NCBI GenBank assembly: GCA_003279845.1
Contig: QCGP01000004.1
Coordinates: 62,001-126,000, forward strand
Origin: Prochlorococcus sp. AG-388-F11
Lineage (GTDB): Bacteria > Cyanobacteriota > Cyanobacteriia > PCC-6307 > Cyanobiaceae
DNA length: 64,000 bases
Direction of reading: 5' to 3'
The position numbers and the translations under genes were made by a program. Shown piece by piece: positions 10,268 through 20,661 of this stretch. The notes beneath the pieces were generated by a model that saw only the letters and a program-made list of their open reading frames with translations, had not been told where the DNA came from and did no database searches. The number at the start of each line of letters is the position of its first letter. Within the stretch, counting starts at the first letter, position 1.

Positions 10268-10996
10268 TCAATTGAAAAATTCCGACAAAAATGATGAATT
10301 AAATGTTTTAACAGCAATATTTATGTACTGATGAGACCACCAAAGTACTCCTATTGCAATCAATATACCAAGTTGAGATAACCTAAAGAATTCTCTAATC
10401 TTAAATTCTTGCCTCCCTTCAATAATTGCCAAAAAGGGGATTATGGAAGTATTTTTTTTAAACTTTTCAAATTCTTCTCCAAATCTATTTGATAATCTCT
10501 TATCCCCATGCCAGATTGCAAAAAGATGATGCAAAATCAAACCAATTGAAGTTAATAATGTGAATGATGTCCCAATCCATAAAGTATGCGCAAAACACCA
10601 AATTATCTGACCAAATGCTTGTGGATGTCTTGTGATTCTCATTATCCCAGTTCCATAAATTCGTACTTTAGGTTTTAAAACCGACGGAATTTCTAGCAAA
10701 TTGTAAGTAGCGGGATATAAAAATAGAAAACTTATTGCAGTTAAGATCCAAACCATCATAAAAACGAAATTATTACCCTGTAAATTCCATAATCTGATTC
10801 CGTCATATCTATGAGCCAAAAAATAACTAATCAAGATTACTGCAGATGGCAAACTTAAAAAAACAAAACATAACCGCCATAACCTAGGGCCCATAATAGA
10901 TTCTGCCTTGATTCTTAAGGCAGCTCCCCCACTATGAATTACGGCAAAAATCAAAATCAAAAATAAGATTACTAGAGAAGTTTTATGAGTCTCCAT
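10268..10996 (-). CDS. NnrU-family membrane protein, probable 15-cis-zeta-carotene isomerase (Z-ISO)
   Basis: A 242-residue integral membrane protein with six or seven hydrophobic helices. The central motif TRHPQAFGQIIWCFAH (about residues 122-137) has the conserved His and Arg pattern of the NnrU domain, whose plant and cyanobacterial branch is the haem-dependent Z-ISO that isomerises the 15-cis bond of 9,15,9'-tricis-zeta-carotene. The window also holds crtP and crtB 2-4 kb away and crtQ at 38.5 kb, exactly the steps on either side of Z-ISO, which supports the assignment. Family membership is visible; the enzymatic role is inference from context and known family biology. Confidence 0.78.
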   Translation of the reverse strand: METHKTSLVILFLILIFAVIHSGGAALRIKAESIMGPRLWRLCFVFLSLPSAVILISYFLAHRYDGIRLWNLQGNNFVFMMVWILTAISFLFLYPATYNLLEIPSVLKPKVRIYGTGIMRITRHPQAFGQIIWCFAHTLWIGTSFTLLTSIGLILHHLFAIWHGDKRLSNRFGEEFEKFKKNTSIIPFLAIIEGRQEFKIREFFRLSQLGILIAIGVLWWSHQYINIAVKTFNSSFLSEFFN

Positions 10997-11079
10997 ATAT
11001 TTAAATTATTTAAAAAATTTTTGTTCTTAACAAGAATGCTTCTAAGCATTAGAATTATAAGTAATTGTAGGCATAATAG

Positions 11080-12024
11080 ATGCCAGAATTACCATTTACT
11101 CTCGACCAATTAAGAATATTAAAAGCTATAGCAGCTCAAGGAAGTTTTAAAAAAGCTGCAGACCTCCTCTATGTAACCCAACCTGCCGTAAGTTTACAAA
11201 TACAAAATCTAGAAAAACAACTTGAAATCACAATTTTCGACAGAGGTGGTAGGAAGGCTCTATTGACTGAAGCGGGAAGACTATTGCTTGATTATTGCGA
11301 ACGAATTTTGAATCAATGCGACGAAGCTTGTAAAGCTATTGAAGATTTAAATAGCTTAAAAGGTGGAACCCTTGTCATTGGAGCCAGCCAAACAACCGGA
11401 ACTTATTTAATGCCAAGAATGATTGGACTATTCAGACAAAAATATCCTGATGTATCTGTTCAACTTCAAGTTCATAGCACTAGAAGAACTGGCTGGAGTG
11501 TCGCCAATGGACAAATTGACTTAGCCATTATTGGAGGACAATTACCTGGCGATTTAGAAAATTTATTACAAGTGATTCCTTATGCGACAGATGAATTAGC
11601 ACTAGTATTACCTACTAAACACCAACTTTCACAGAAAAAAGAGCTTTTAAAAGAAGACTTATACAAATTAAATTTCGTAACACTAGATTCTCAATCAACA
11701 ACAAGAAAAGTTGTTGACAAACTTCTTCAAGATTCTGGATTGGAAATCCAAAGATTAAAAATTGAGATGGAACTAAACTCTCTTGAAGCAATCAAGAATG
11801 CAGTGCAATCAGGCTTAGGAGCTTCTTTTTTGCCTGTTGTTTCAATTGAAAGAGAATTAGCAGCAGGAACTATCCATAAAGCATTCGTTGCTGATTTAGA
11901 GGTTGAAAGAGAACTAAAATTAATTACCAATCCATCCAGATATACATCAAGGGCCTCAGAAGTATTTAAAAAATATATACTTCCTCAATTTGCAAGTTTA
12001 GAGAGCCCATTAAGGCAAATTTAA
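11080..12024 (+). CDS. rbcR: LysR-type transcriptional regulator, RbcR-like
   Basis: A 314-residue LysR regulator: winged helix-turn-helix at residues about 6-65 ([20 protein letters not shown], then [13 protein letters not shown]) and a periplasmic-binding-like effector domain from about 90 onward. The sequence closely resembles the cyanobacterial and plastid RbcR/Ycf30 branch, which controls Rubisco or ndh and carbon-uptake genes in response to metabolites. It stands alone between the Z-ISO-like gene (divergent, 83-base gap) and the convergent DUF3172 gene. Targets cannot be told from the window; the ndh genes nearby are a possibility only. Confidence 0.85.
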   Translation: MPELPFTLDQLRILKAIAAQGSFKKAADLLYVTQPAVSLQIQNLEKQLEITIFDRGGRKALLTEAGRLLLDYCERILNQCDEACKAIEDLNSLKGGTLVIGASQTTGTYLMPRMIGLFRQKYPDVSVQLQVHSTRRTGWSVANGQIDLAIIGGQLPGDLENLLQVIPYATDELALVLPTKHQLSQKKELLKEDLYKLNFVTLDSQSTTRKVVDKLLQDSGLEIQRLKIEMELNSLEAIKNAVQSGLGASFLPVVSIERELAAGTIHKAFVADLEVERELKLITNPSRYTSRASEVFKKYILPQFASLESPLRQI

Positions 12025-12029
12025 ATTTA

Positions 12030-12656
12030 TCAAAACTGAATTGCTTCTTTATTAATACCTACTCCTCCATCTTCGGCTTGTCCATCTCCCTTAATTATGA
12101 ATTTATTTTCATTGACATCAGTTTGATAAACACATTTCACTATAGGTTTATCCCGTATTGATCCAATATAAGCAAAAGTATTCATTCTTTGCTTACATTC
12201 TCTGACATCTTCATTACTAATCGCTCCTTGTTTTTGTAAAACTGTCCAATTTTCTCTTCTAATTACACAACCTGGCTGAAGAGCTGGTTGCGTTACAAAA
12301 CTCGTAGATGGATTCAGTGTTGTATACATTTCAACATCAATTACAAAAGCGCTAGCTCCCCATTGTCTACAAAATTCAGGGTCTGGAACAGCCATATCTA
12401 ATTGTTGTTGACTAGCTATATTGCCTTGTCCGCCATCTGTTGTACTGGTAATAGCACTTCCAATGCCAACCCCTAAAATTAGTACTCCCGCAAGTACTGC
12501 AATGGTTCCTGTACTAAAATTGATCTTTTGTTCAGAAGAAGGTGCCGACAATCTACTATTTCTTTGACCATAAGAATCAGTATCTCTTGGATTCGAAGAG
12601 TAATAACTTCTATTTTGGCCTCTTCTTGGCCTTCTATTTGAGGGTGGTCTATTCAC
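12030..12656 (-). CDS. DUF3172-type membrane-anchored protein
   Basis: A 208-residue protein of unknown function. The first 45 residues are very basic and Arg/Asn/Ser/Tyr-rich, followed by one transmembrane helix (about residues 51-70, [20 protein letters not shown]) and a globular domain with four Cys (CRQWG, GCVIR, CKQRM, KCVY) that may pair in an oxidising compartment. The pattern matches the cyanobacterial DUF3172 family. It starts with GTG overlapping the ndhM stop by four bases (GTGA), so it is translated with ndhM. Function and membrane topology are not established. Confidence 0.75.
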   Translation of the reverse strand: MNRPPSNRRPRRGQNRSYYSSNPRDTDSYGQRNSRLSAPSSEQKINFSTGTIAVLAGVLILGVGIGSAITSTTDGGQGNIASQQQLDMAVPDPEFCRQWGASAFVIDVEMYTTLNPSTSFVTQPALQPGCVIRRENWTVLQKQGAISNEDVRECKQRMNTFAYIGSIRDKPIVKCVYQTDVNENKFIIKGDGQAEDGGVGINKEAIQF

Positions 12657-13000
12657 AGTACTTCATTTGTTTTTGGTAAACCCATTGAATAGTTCATAAC
12701 CCTACAATCAGGGTTATAACTCAATTGACCATTTTGAAGCAAATATTTAATTAAACCTTCGATTTCTGATCCAATTTTCCGAAGTTCATAATCATCCAAA
12801 TTCTTTCCCGCTCTCTCTTCTATTAATTCATTAAATTTCTCATTTATTTTTGTTAAAGAATCCTCGTTCCAAATAAATTCATTATCAGGATCTAAATCAA
12901 GAGTCAGTTTGTTGGGATGAAACTTTAATTCTTTATCAACTACTTCAGCTGTAAAAATTCTTACGTGACGAGTTGTAGATTTTAAAAGCATTTTTTCCAT
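12653..13000 (-). CDS. ndhM: NAD(P)H-quinone oxidoreductase subunit M (NdhM)
   Basis: Oxygenic-photosynthesis-specific peripheral subunit of the NDH-1 hydrophilic arm. The 115-residue protein has the characteristic [19 protein letters not shown]-terminus and the C-terminal [14 protein letters not shown] motif seen in cyanobacterial and plastid NdhM. The ATG at 13000 is used here; an in-frame ATG three codons later is equally plausible and closer to the start of other NdhM proteins. It heads a two-gene unit with the DUF3172 gene. crtP is divergent across a 90-base gap. Confidence 0.92.
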   Translation of the reverse strand: MEKMLLKSTTRHVRIFTAEVVDKELKFHPNKLTLDLDPDNEFIWNEDSLTKINEKFNELIEERAGKNLDDYELRKIGSEIEGLIKYLLQNGQLSYNPDCRVMNYSMGLPKTNEVL

Positions 13001-13048
13001 AATTTTGCAAAATAATCAACGAAAAAAACTATTATGTTCTAACTTTAA

Positions 13049-14488
<1,440 letters not shown>

Positions 14489-14523
14489 AAACATTAAAAA
14501 TTTCTAAATTTAGCTAAAACTTT

Positions 14524-15432
14524 TTGAAAAATTCAATTTCTCAACTAGATCAAGCATATGAGATATGCCGTAAAGAGACCCAACAATGGGCTAAAACTTT
14601 TTACTTGGGAACTCTTCTACTACCACCAGAAAAGAGAAAAGCTATTTGGGCAATTTACGTATGGTGCAGAAGAACAGATGAAATCATGGATAGTGAAGAA
14701 GCTTCAACTAAATCTCAAGATGAACTTTCAGATAAATTAGATGCATGGGAAGAAAATACAAAAAATGTATTTAAAGGGGAGGTTAAATCTGAATTAGATT
14801 CAGTTTTATTAAATACCATTGAAAAATATCCACAAAGTGTTCAACCATATTTAGACATGATAGATGGTCAGAGAATGGATCTTAATAAATTTAGATATAA
14901 AGATTTTGATGAATTAAAACTATATTGTTATAGAGTCGCAGGTACTGTTGGTTTAATGACTCAGAATGTCATGGGCATTGATAGCGCTTATACATCAGCA
15001 CCATGGAGTGCTAAACCTGACCCCTCTGAAGCAGCTATAGCTCTTGGAATTGCAAATCAATTAACTAATATATTGAGAGATGTGGGCGAAGATAGACATA
15101 GAGGTAGAATTTATCTCCCACAAGCGGATATTAAAAAATTTAATTATTCTGAAGAAGAACTTTTAAACGGGGAAATCAACAATCAGTGGAAGGCGCTGAT
15201 GAATTTTCAGTTAAAAAGGGCGCGTGATTGGTTCCAAAAGTCTGAAGATGGTATTAAGTGGTTATCTTCTGACGCAAGGTGGCCGGTTTGGACATCTTTA
15301 CGTCTATATAGAGGAATTTTAGATTCTATTGAAAGGCTAGATTATGATGTTTTTAATAACAGAGCTTTTGTAAAGAATTCAGTGAAAGCTTTTGAGATTC
15401 CAATATCTTTTTTAATTTCTCGAATTAAATAG
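14524..15432 (+). CDS. crtB: 15-cis-phytoene synthase
   Basis: Condenses two geranylgeranyl diphosphates to phytoene. The 302-residue protein has the two Asp-rich Mg-diphosphate motifs of head-to-head prenyl synthases: WCRRTDEIMDSEE (about residues 47-59, a DxxxD form) and NILRDVGEDRHRGRIYLP (about 182-199). The start is TTG at 14524; the first in-frame ATG would remove the conserved N-terminal helix (YEICRKETQQWAKTF). It is the second gene of the crtP-crtB unit and ends directly against the convergent RNA-binding protein gene with no spacer. Confidence 0.96.
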   Translation: MKNSISQLDQAYEICRKETQQWAKTFYLGTLLLPPEKRKAIWAIYVWCRRTDEIMDSEEASTKSQDELSDKLDAWEENTKNVFKGEVKSELDSVLLNTIEKYPQSVQPYLDMIDGQRMDLNKFRYKDFDELKLYCYRVAGTVGLMTQNVMGIDSAYTSAPWSAKPDPSEAAIALGIANQLTNILRDVGEDRHRGRIYLPQADIKKFNYSEEELLNGEINNQWKALMNFQLKRARDWFQKSEDGIKWLSSDARWPVWTSLRLYRGILDSIERLDYDVFNNRAFVKNSVKAFEIPISFLISRIK

Positions 15433-15852
15433 TTAAGCTGGAGTCTTCTGGTTAGCCAATAAATCTTTTAGTTTGGATAGTTCTCCAGCCCATCTTGGAT
15501 CAGGTGCCTCGAGGTTTGGAGCATCACTATGCACAATTTTCTTGAAATCTTTCCTCTTCTTGTTCTTGTTTAAGTTACCGCTATTTCTCCTATTTGAAGC
15601 AGAATCTTTCTTTTCTGATAATTCTACTCTTAATTTAGAGCCATTAAATTCAAAACCATTTAATTTTTGAATTAATAAATTAGCATTCTCTTCATTGTTT
15701 GTTGTGGCGAAACCAAAACCTCTGCATTCCTTAGTTTCCTTATCTAAAACTGCTTTAAATCTAATGGAATTAGAGACTGATTTTAAAATCTCATCAAATT
15801 CTTTTGGATTAAATCCTTGTGGTAAGTTGCCAATGTAAATACGAATACTCAT
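15433..15852 (-). CDS. RRM-type RNA-binding protein (Rbp family)
   Basis: A 139-residue protein with one RNA recognition motif at residues 3-80. The RNP2 strand IRIYIGNLPQ and RNP1 strand ECRGFGFATT, both with the aromatic RNA-stacking residues, are clear. The tail (about 85-139) is Lys/Asn/Ser-rich and less ordered, unlike the Gly-rich tail of cold-induced Rbps. Cyanobacterial Rbp proteins bind mRNA and influence localisation or stability, some of them near thylakoids. The stop codon abuts the crtB stop. The exact Rbp subtype and RNA targets are unknown. Confidence 0.88.
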   Translation of the reverse strand: MSIRIYIGNLPQGFNPKEFDEILKSVSNSIRFKAVLDKETKECRGFGFATTNNEENANLLIQKLNGFEFNGSKLRVELSEKKDSASNRRNSGNLNKNKKRKDFKKIVHSDAPNLEAPDPRWAGELSKLKDLLANQKTPA

Positions 15853-15910
15853 AAATTTTTAAAAATAATTTTGAAGTCTGAACTTCTAAACAAAACTAGG
15901 CTATGTGTAT

Positions 15911-17128
15911 TTAATCACATTTTGGCGCATTTTGTTCAATCCATTGCGTTGCTTTAAAAATAGCTTCATCAAAATTATTTAATCTTTTATATGCGAGCTC
16001 CTTTGAGAGATACTGTAAAAGATCGCCTAAGATAGGTCCATCTTCTATTTGCAAATTTTTTTTGATTGCATCACCATTAAGTAAATTTGAGGGATGAAAT
16101 AATTTATCTTCCATATCACGCCATCTGTTTAGCCAATCAAATCGCAAATTTTGAGGTAAATAAAAAATAAAAGATGGAAGAAACATCTCTAATTCTTGAT
16201 GTAATTTAAATCTATCTAATTCATCTAAATGAGCAGTATTTTTGTTCTTCAAAAAAAAGTGCCATTTTCGCAGTAACTTAGTTTTTGTAATTTCAGCTTT
16301 ACTAAATTTAAGCTTCTCTAAAGATACAACATCTAAAATTTGAGCAATAAAAAATAATGGTAAAAATTCTTCTTTTTCTTCCTGATTAAGTTCTGCAAAA
16401 TTAATTTTCTCTAAATCCAAAAAAAAAGAATCTTCAGATAAATTATCAGTACCAAATATATTAATTTTTTTTATCAAAATAACCGCATCAAGAGCATTTA
16501 CTCCATGAACTATTTTATGTATTTCATAATTAATTCTCTCTTTAGCAACAAGATATAATTTCCCTTTATTTTTTTTAATAAAAGTAATTAAATTAAGATC
16601 AATTTTAAAATTCAATTCTGAAATAAATCGAAAACATCTCAATATTCGTAAAGGATCATTTAGTAAATTTTTTTCAGAATGAGTTCTAAGTATAGAAAGC
16701 TCTAGATCTTTAAGACCATTTAATGGATCAAACAAACACTTCTTATCAAATAAAAAAGCAATTGAATTAATCGAAAAGTCTCTAGAGTACAAATCTCCTT
16801 CGATCGTAGATGAAACCTGATTAGCAATATCAATATAAATATGATTAAGAATAATTCTTACTACTTCTCTTTTTTCATCTAAAATGATAAATTTTGATCC
16901 AATATTATCTGCAATCTTTTTCCCAATTTCAATTGCATTAAATGGTACCACAATATCAAAATCTACCTTTTCAGTTTCTCTTCTCAAAATAATATCCCTT
17001 ATGTAACCACCAACCAAATATGATCCTTTAGGTAACAAACTTAATATAAAATTCAAATTATGAAATTTTATACTTGTTTCTAATTCATCAATTATTAGTG
17101 TATGATCTGTGAGAATGTTACTTTTCAT
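15911..17128 (-). CDS. CCA tRNA nucleotidyltransferase / poly(A) polymerase family protein
   Basis: Class II nucleotidyltransferase that repairs or adds CCA to tRNA 3' ends. The head domain shows YLVGGYIRDIIL (about residues 36-47, the GG motif with conserved R/D) and DFDIVVP (metal-binding DxD). The RILRCFRFISELNFKI segment (about 160-175) is motif D/E-like. The C-terminal half is helical and divergent. At 405 residues it fits the cyanobacterial tRNA nucleotidyltransferase; cyanobacteria sometimes split A- and CC-adding activity, which cannot be judged here. The single tRNA in the window lacks an encoded CCA, so such an activity is required. Confidence 0.88.
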   Translation of the reverse strand: MKSNILTDHTLIIDELETSIKFHNLNFILSLLPKGSYLVGGYIRDIILRRETEKVDFDIVVPFNAIEIGKKIADNIGSKFIILDEKREVVRIILNHIYIDIANQVSSTIEGDLYSRDFSINSIAFLFDKKCLFDPLNGLKDLELSILRTHSEKNLLNDPLRILRCFRFISELNFKIDLNLITFIKKNKGKLYLVAKERINYEIHKIVHGVNALDAVILIKKINIFGTDNLSEDSFFLDLEKINFAELNQEEKEEFLPLFFIAQILDVVSLEKLKFSKAEITKTKLLRKWHFFLKNKNTAHLDELDRFKLHQELEMFLPSFIFYLPQNLRFDWLNRWRDMEDKLFHPSNLLNGDAIKKNLQIEDGPILGDLLQYLSKELAYKRLNNFDEAIFKATQWIEQNAPKCD

Positions 17129-17142
17129 TTTATTTATTAATT

Positions 17143-17394
17143 ATGTGCATTTGCATCAACTGTAAATGGGTTGATAGATGTATCACATATCATGATGTTG
17201 AAAATAATCATGGTGTTGATCATATTTGCGATCTACCTGATTTTAAAGCAAAAAAACCATTCATTCATGTCAATATAGTTAAAGATAATAATGGTGATTA
17301 TAAAACTGATTGGGATGTTCAATATTGTGAAAGTTTTGAAAATGAATTTGGTAAATGGTCTAAGTGTAATCCAGGCATGGAATTACCTGTTTAA
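17143..17394 (+). CDS. ycf34: Ycf34 family protein
   Basis: An 83-residue protein shared by cyanobacteria and some plastids. It begins MCICINCKWVDRC, with a CxCxxCxxxxxC-like cluster, and has further Cys near residues 30 and 65-75. Work in Synechocystis reported that Ycf34 binds an iron-sulfur cluster and supports photosynthetic electron transport; the Cys pattern here agrees. It is divergent from the CCA enzyme (14-base gap) and 9 bases ahead of tsaB. Confidence 0.88.
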   Translation: MCICINCKWVDRCITYHDVENNHGVDHICDLPDFKAKKPFIHVNIVKDNNGDYKTDWDVQYCESFENEFGKWSKCNPGMELPV

Positions 17395-17403
17395 AGGTAA
17401 TAG

Positions 17404-18057
17404 ATGACAAATAAACTCAAGCAAAGAGAATATTACCCTATATTAGGGATTCATAGCACAGATAATACTTTTGGCTTCGGGTACAGAAAACACAATAACC
17501 ATGAATCTGATGAATTTTTTATCAAAAAATTTGATAATGACCTTTGCAACAACTTAGTTAATGATCTTAACAAATTCATTTCCAAAGATGATTTACAAAA
17601 AATAAATAAGATATCTGTCAGCATAGGGCCAGCAAATTTTAATGCTTCACGACTTATTGTAGTTTTAGCAAGAACTATCTCACAACAAATAAATTGTCCT
17701 CTAGACAGTTTTAGTTCATTTGAAATAATGGCAAAAAGAATTGCATCAAAAAATAATATCTTTACAAATAAACAATCATTCTGGATTTACAAAAAATTAA
17801 AACGAAAGGGTTTCATTGCAGGTAAATATGAAATTTGTCATAACGAAAAAAACGCCTCTGATCTAGTGATTCGGGAAACGATTATACCAAAAGTTGTTAA
17901 AGAACTTGAAAGTAAAGAACTTTTTTTTGAGGCCATTTTCGATGATAAAGAAGATTTAAAAGAACTATTAGATTTATCAAATAAAAATATATTAAATTCA
18001 AATGGAAATTCCTGGCAAAAAGTTTTGCCACTTTATCCTATTTCTCCAATTAACTAA
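17404..18057 (+). CDS. tsaB: TsaB-like protein (t6A modification scaffold, YeaZ family)
   Basis: Encodes 217 residues resembling TsaB, the non-catalytic partner of TsaD in N6-threonylcarbamoyladenosine synthesis on tRNA. The N-terminal ILGIHST segment stands where canonical TsaB has an actin-like ILAIDTS, and the KISVSIGPANFNASRLIVVLAR segment (about residues 74-95) matches the conserved GPGSFTGLR helix region in a degenerate form. The C-terminal half is AT-driven and poorly conserved. The gene follows ycf34 and converges on plsC with a 4-base gap. The assignment is good by pattern but the family motifs are eroded. Confidence 0.75.
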   Translation: MTNKLKQREYYPILGIHSTDNTFGFGYRKHNNHESDEFFIKKFDNDLCNNLVNDLNKFISKDDLQKINKISVSIGPANFNASRLIVVLARTISQQINCPLDSFSSFEIMAKRIASKNNIFTNKQSFWIYKKLKRKGFIAGKYEICHNEKNASDLVIRETIIPKVVKELESKELFFEAIFDDKEDLKELLDLSNKNILNSNGNSWQKVLPLYPISPIN

Positions 18058-18061
18058 GTTT

Positions 18062-18682
18062 TCATCCAATCAAATTATTAATATTTTCTTGAAGGTTCAA
18101 AGTTATAGAATTTAGATCATCTGTTGATGAACTTTTTGGAGGCAGGAGGGGTTTCCCTACTTTTATAACTATTTTTGAAAATAAAGGAATAAAGAATTTA
18201 AATCTTATCAGTCTATTTGAATTTACTATTGCAACCGGCAATAATAATTTTTGATTTTTAAAGGCTAATAACGCAGCTCCTTTTTTTGGCTTATTAACTC
18301 GACCATTTTTTTGACGAGTGCCATCAATAAAAATTCCAATACAATTATTATTTGATAATTTTTCGCATGCTGTTTTAATTGTATTTTTATCAGCAATACC
18401 CCTTTTTACAGGATACGCTCCACAAGCCTTTATAACAAAGCCAAGAAAAGGAATTTTAAAAAGCTCTGCCTTGGCCATAAAAGATATATTACGCCCAAGA
18501 GCATGCCCTAACAAAGGAGGATCTAGTAAAGAACCATGATTAGAAACCATTATGAAAGAATCTTTTTGGGGAATATTTTCTCTGCCTATTAAATTACCTT
18601 TAAATACGAATTTATAAATAGGCAATACAAAAAGCTTGCTTACTAATTCATAGATTAATTTTTGAATAGTATGATTTTTCAT
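18062..18682 (-). CDS. plsC: 1-acyl-sn-glycerol-3-phosphate acyltransferase
   Basis: Adds the second acyl chain to lysophosphatidic acid at the membrane. The 206-residue protein carries the acyltransferase motif NHGSLLDPP (NHx4D) near residues 47-55 and the substrate-binding block FIDGTRQKNGRV (about 118-129), the usual EGTR block with Asp for Glu. It is the last gene of a same-strand lipid block rpaB-plsX-fabH-fabD-plsC, which together cover fatty-acid initiation and the first phospholipid or glycolipid steps. The gap to fabD is five bases. Confidence 0.92.
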   Translation of the reverse strand: MKNHTIQKLIYELVSKLFVLPIYKFVFKGNLIGRENIPQKDSFIMVSNHGSLLDPPLLGHALGRNISFMAKAELFKIPFLGFVIKACGAYPVKRGIADKNTIKTACEKLSNNNCIGIFIDGTRQKNGRVNKPKKGAALLAFKNQKLLLPVAIVNSNRLIRFKFFIPLFSKIVIKVGKPLLPPKSSSTDDLNSITLNLQENINNLIG

Positions 18683-18687
18683 ACAAA

Positions 18688-19584
18688 TTAATAAGATATT
18701 TGATCAGAAGATGAAACTTGAGAAATTTTTACATCTTTAAGATGTCTTTTTCCTAAACCGCTTAGTACATTTGAGGGGCCAATTTCAACAATATGAAGAT
18801 CACTATCTTTTGCCATTAAATCCATAGTTTCTCGCCACCTCACACCATTACACATTTGCTTTTCTAATCTAATTTTAAGCTCGTTTGGATCGCTACAAAG
18901 TGAAGGTTCCGAGTTGCTTATAACTGGGAAAGAAGGATTATTAAATTTAATCTGTTTTAAATACTCAGAAAATTTTGATGAAGGTTCATTCATAAATGGT
19001 GAATGAAATGCACCTGAAACATTTAATTTCAGGAATCTTTTACAAGAAATTTCTCTCGATAAATTATCTAATGCCTCCTCAGATCCTGATAAGACAACTT
19101 GGGAAGAGCTATTATCGTTAGCAATTACAACATCATCAATTTTTTGTACTAATAAATCAAGTTGATTTCTATCAAAACCAATTACTGCTGCCATAGATCC
19201 CTTATCAGCATTGACCATTAATTGAGATCTTTCTTTTATTAGTAATACACAATCTTTAAATGAAAAAACATCTGCACAATATAGTGCAGTTATTTCTCCG
19301 AGACTATGCCCAGCAACATAAGTTGGTTTAAACCCATCAGCCTTTAGGGCATCTATTAAAATCGATTCAACTAAAAAAAGACAAATTTGTGTATTTATTG
19401 TGTTATTTAAATCACAAAGAGGATTTATCGGTTCAGAATTCGACTCGCAAATTTCAAATAAATTTCTTTCAAATATCTCAGAAGCATAACTAAAACGCTC
19501 ATTTGTGTTTGGCAAATTTCTAATTTGTTTTGCCATTCCTATTTTTTGCGATCCCTGTCCAGGAAATACCCATGCAACTGTCAT
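18688..19584 (-). CDS. fabD: malonyl CoA-acyl carrier protein transacylase
   Basis: Transfers malonyl from CoA to ACP for fatty-acid elongation. The 298-residue protein has the N-terminal VFPGQGSQKIGM, the nucleophile elbow GHSLGE (Ser about residue 93), the GAFHSPFM segment with the catalytic His, and VEIGPSNVLSGL near the C-terminus. Neighbours fabH upstream (17-base gap) and plsC downstream make a lipid biosynthesis operon. Confidence 0.96.
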   Translation of the reverse strand: MTVAWVFPGQGSQKIGMAKQIRNLPNTNERFSYASEIFERNLFEICESNSEPINPLCDLNNTINTQICLFLVESILIDALKADGFKPTYVAGHSLGEITALYCADVFSFKDCVLLIKERSQLMVNADKGSMAAVIGFDRNQLDLLVQKIDDVVIANDNSSSQVVLSGSEEALDNLSREISCKRFLKLNVSGAFHSPFMNEPSSKFSEYLKQIKFNNPSFPVISNSEPSLCSDPNELKIRLEKQMCNGVRWRETMDLMAKDSDLHIVEIGPSNVLSGLGKRHLKDVKISQVSSSDQISY

Positions 19585-19601
19585 AATGTTCTATTTTGTT
19601 T

Positions 19602-20609
19602 TTAACCCCATTTAATGAGGGCTGCACCCCAACTTAACCCAGCACCAAAACCACTTGTGGCAATAATATCATTTTGTTTAATATTTTGATTTCTAATAGC
19701 CTCATCCATCATTAGAGGAATTGTTGCTGCTGAAGTATTGCCATATTTTTCTAAATTGCTAAGAATTTTCTCTCTAGGAATTTTTAACCTTTCTCCTACA
19801 GAATCCAATATTCTTTGATTAGCTTGATGCAAGACAAGCCAGTCAACTTGATCAGAAGTATAATTTTTTTCTCTAAATAACTTATCAAGAATAATGGGGA
19901 CTTCTTTAACTGCAAATTTGTAAACTTCCTGACCATTCATCTGGATTGGAGAAAAACTCCCACTTAAAAAATCAATGTTATCAATTATTGAATCTTTTTT
20001 ATTTTTTGATGGAAGATTAAGAAAAGAGCCCCTTTTACCATCAGTTCTCATATCAAAACCTATGAAATTATCAAATTCATTTGTGGCTTCAATTGCTAAT
20101 GCACCCGCACCATCTCCAAAAAGAATACAGCTCCTCCTATCCTTCCAATCAACAAAGCTTGATAATTGATCTGCTCCGATAACAACAGCCCGTTTGAAAT
20201 TACCTCCTTTTAAAAATTGTGAAGCTGTTATTAAGGCGAATAAAAAACCACTACATGCTGCAGTTAAATCGAACGCTACAGCATTAGAGGCGCCCAATTT
20301 AGCTTGAATAGAGGGCGCCGAGCCAAATAAATCATGTGGAGTAGAAGTAGCTAAAACGATCAGATCAATTGTTTTAACATCCCAATTAGCATTATCAATC
20401 GCATTTAGTGCAGCCTTATAACCCATATCAGTAACATTATCTCCTAAGCTAGAAATTCTTCTCTCAGAAATACCAGTTCTAGATTTTATCCATTCATCAC
20501 TCGTATCTACCTTCTGACTGATTTTTTGATTAGTTAGTATTTGATCAGGCACATAACTTCCACTTCCTTTAAATGAGACTCCAATCTGATTCAAATTTTT
20601 TTCTTCCAA
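19602..20609 (-). CDS. fabH: 3-oxoacyl-ACP synthase III (FabH)
   Basis: Initiates fatty-acid synthesis by condensing acetyl-CoA with malonyl-ACP. The Cys-His-Asn triad is visible: DLTAACSGFLFAL (Cys about residue 119), VLHQANQRIL (His) and KYGNTSAATIP (Asn). At 335 residues it is full length. The start chosen is TTG at 20609; a later ATG would delete the conserved first strand. A perfect 6-bp dyad lies in the gap to plsX (20634-20651). The gene lies between plsX and fabD. Confidence 0.96.
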   Translation of the reverse strand: MEEKNLNQIGVSFKGSGSYVPDQILTNQKISQKVDTSDEWIKSRTGISERRISSLGDNVTDMGYKAALNAIDNANWDVKTIDLIVLATSTPHDLFGSAPSIQAKLGASNAVAFDLTAACSGFLFALITASQFLKGGNFKRAVVIGADQLSSFVDWKDRRSCILFGDGAGALAIEATNEFDNFIGFDMRTDGKRGSFLNLPSKNKKDSIIDNIDFLSGSFSPIQMNGQEVYKFAVKEVPIILDKLFREKNYTSDQVDWLVLHQANQRILDSVGERLKIPREKILSNLEKYGNTSAATIPLMMDEAIRNQNIKQNDIIATSGFGAGLSWGAALIKWG

Positions 20610-20633
20610 AAGAGTTTTTAGTTACTTATATAA

Positions 20634-20651
20634 GTCAAACATAAATTTGAC
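20634..20651. promoter_or_regulatory. short inverted repeat between plsX and fabH
   Basis: GTCAAA and TTTGAC arms of six bases with a six-base spacer, in the 52-base gap between the plsX stop and the fabH start. There is no T-run, so it is not a typical intrinsic terminator. It could be an operator-like dyad or an mRNA hairpin that separates expression of the two genes. A 6-bp palindrome in AT-rich sequence can arise by chance. Confidence 0.3.
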
Positions 20652-20661
20652 GCAATATGCT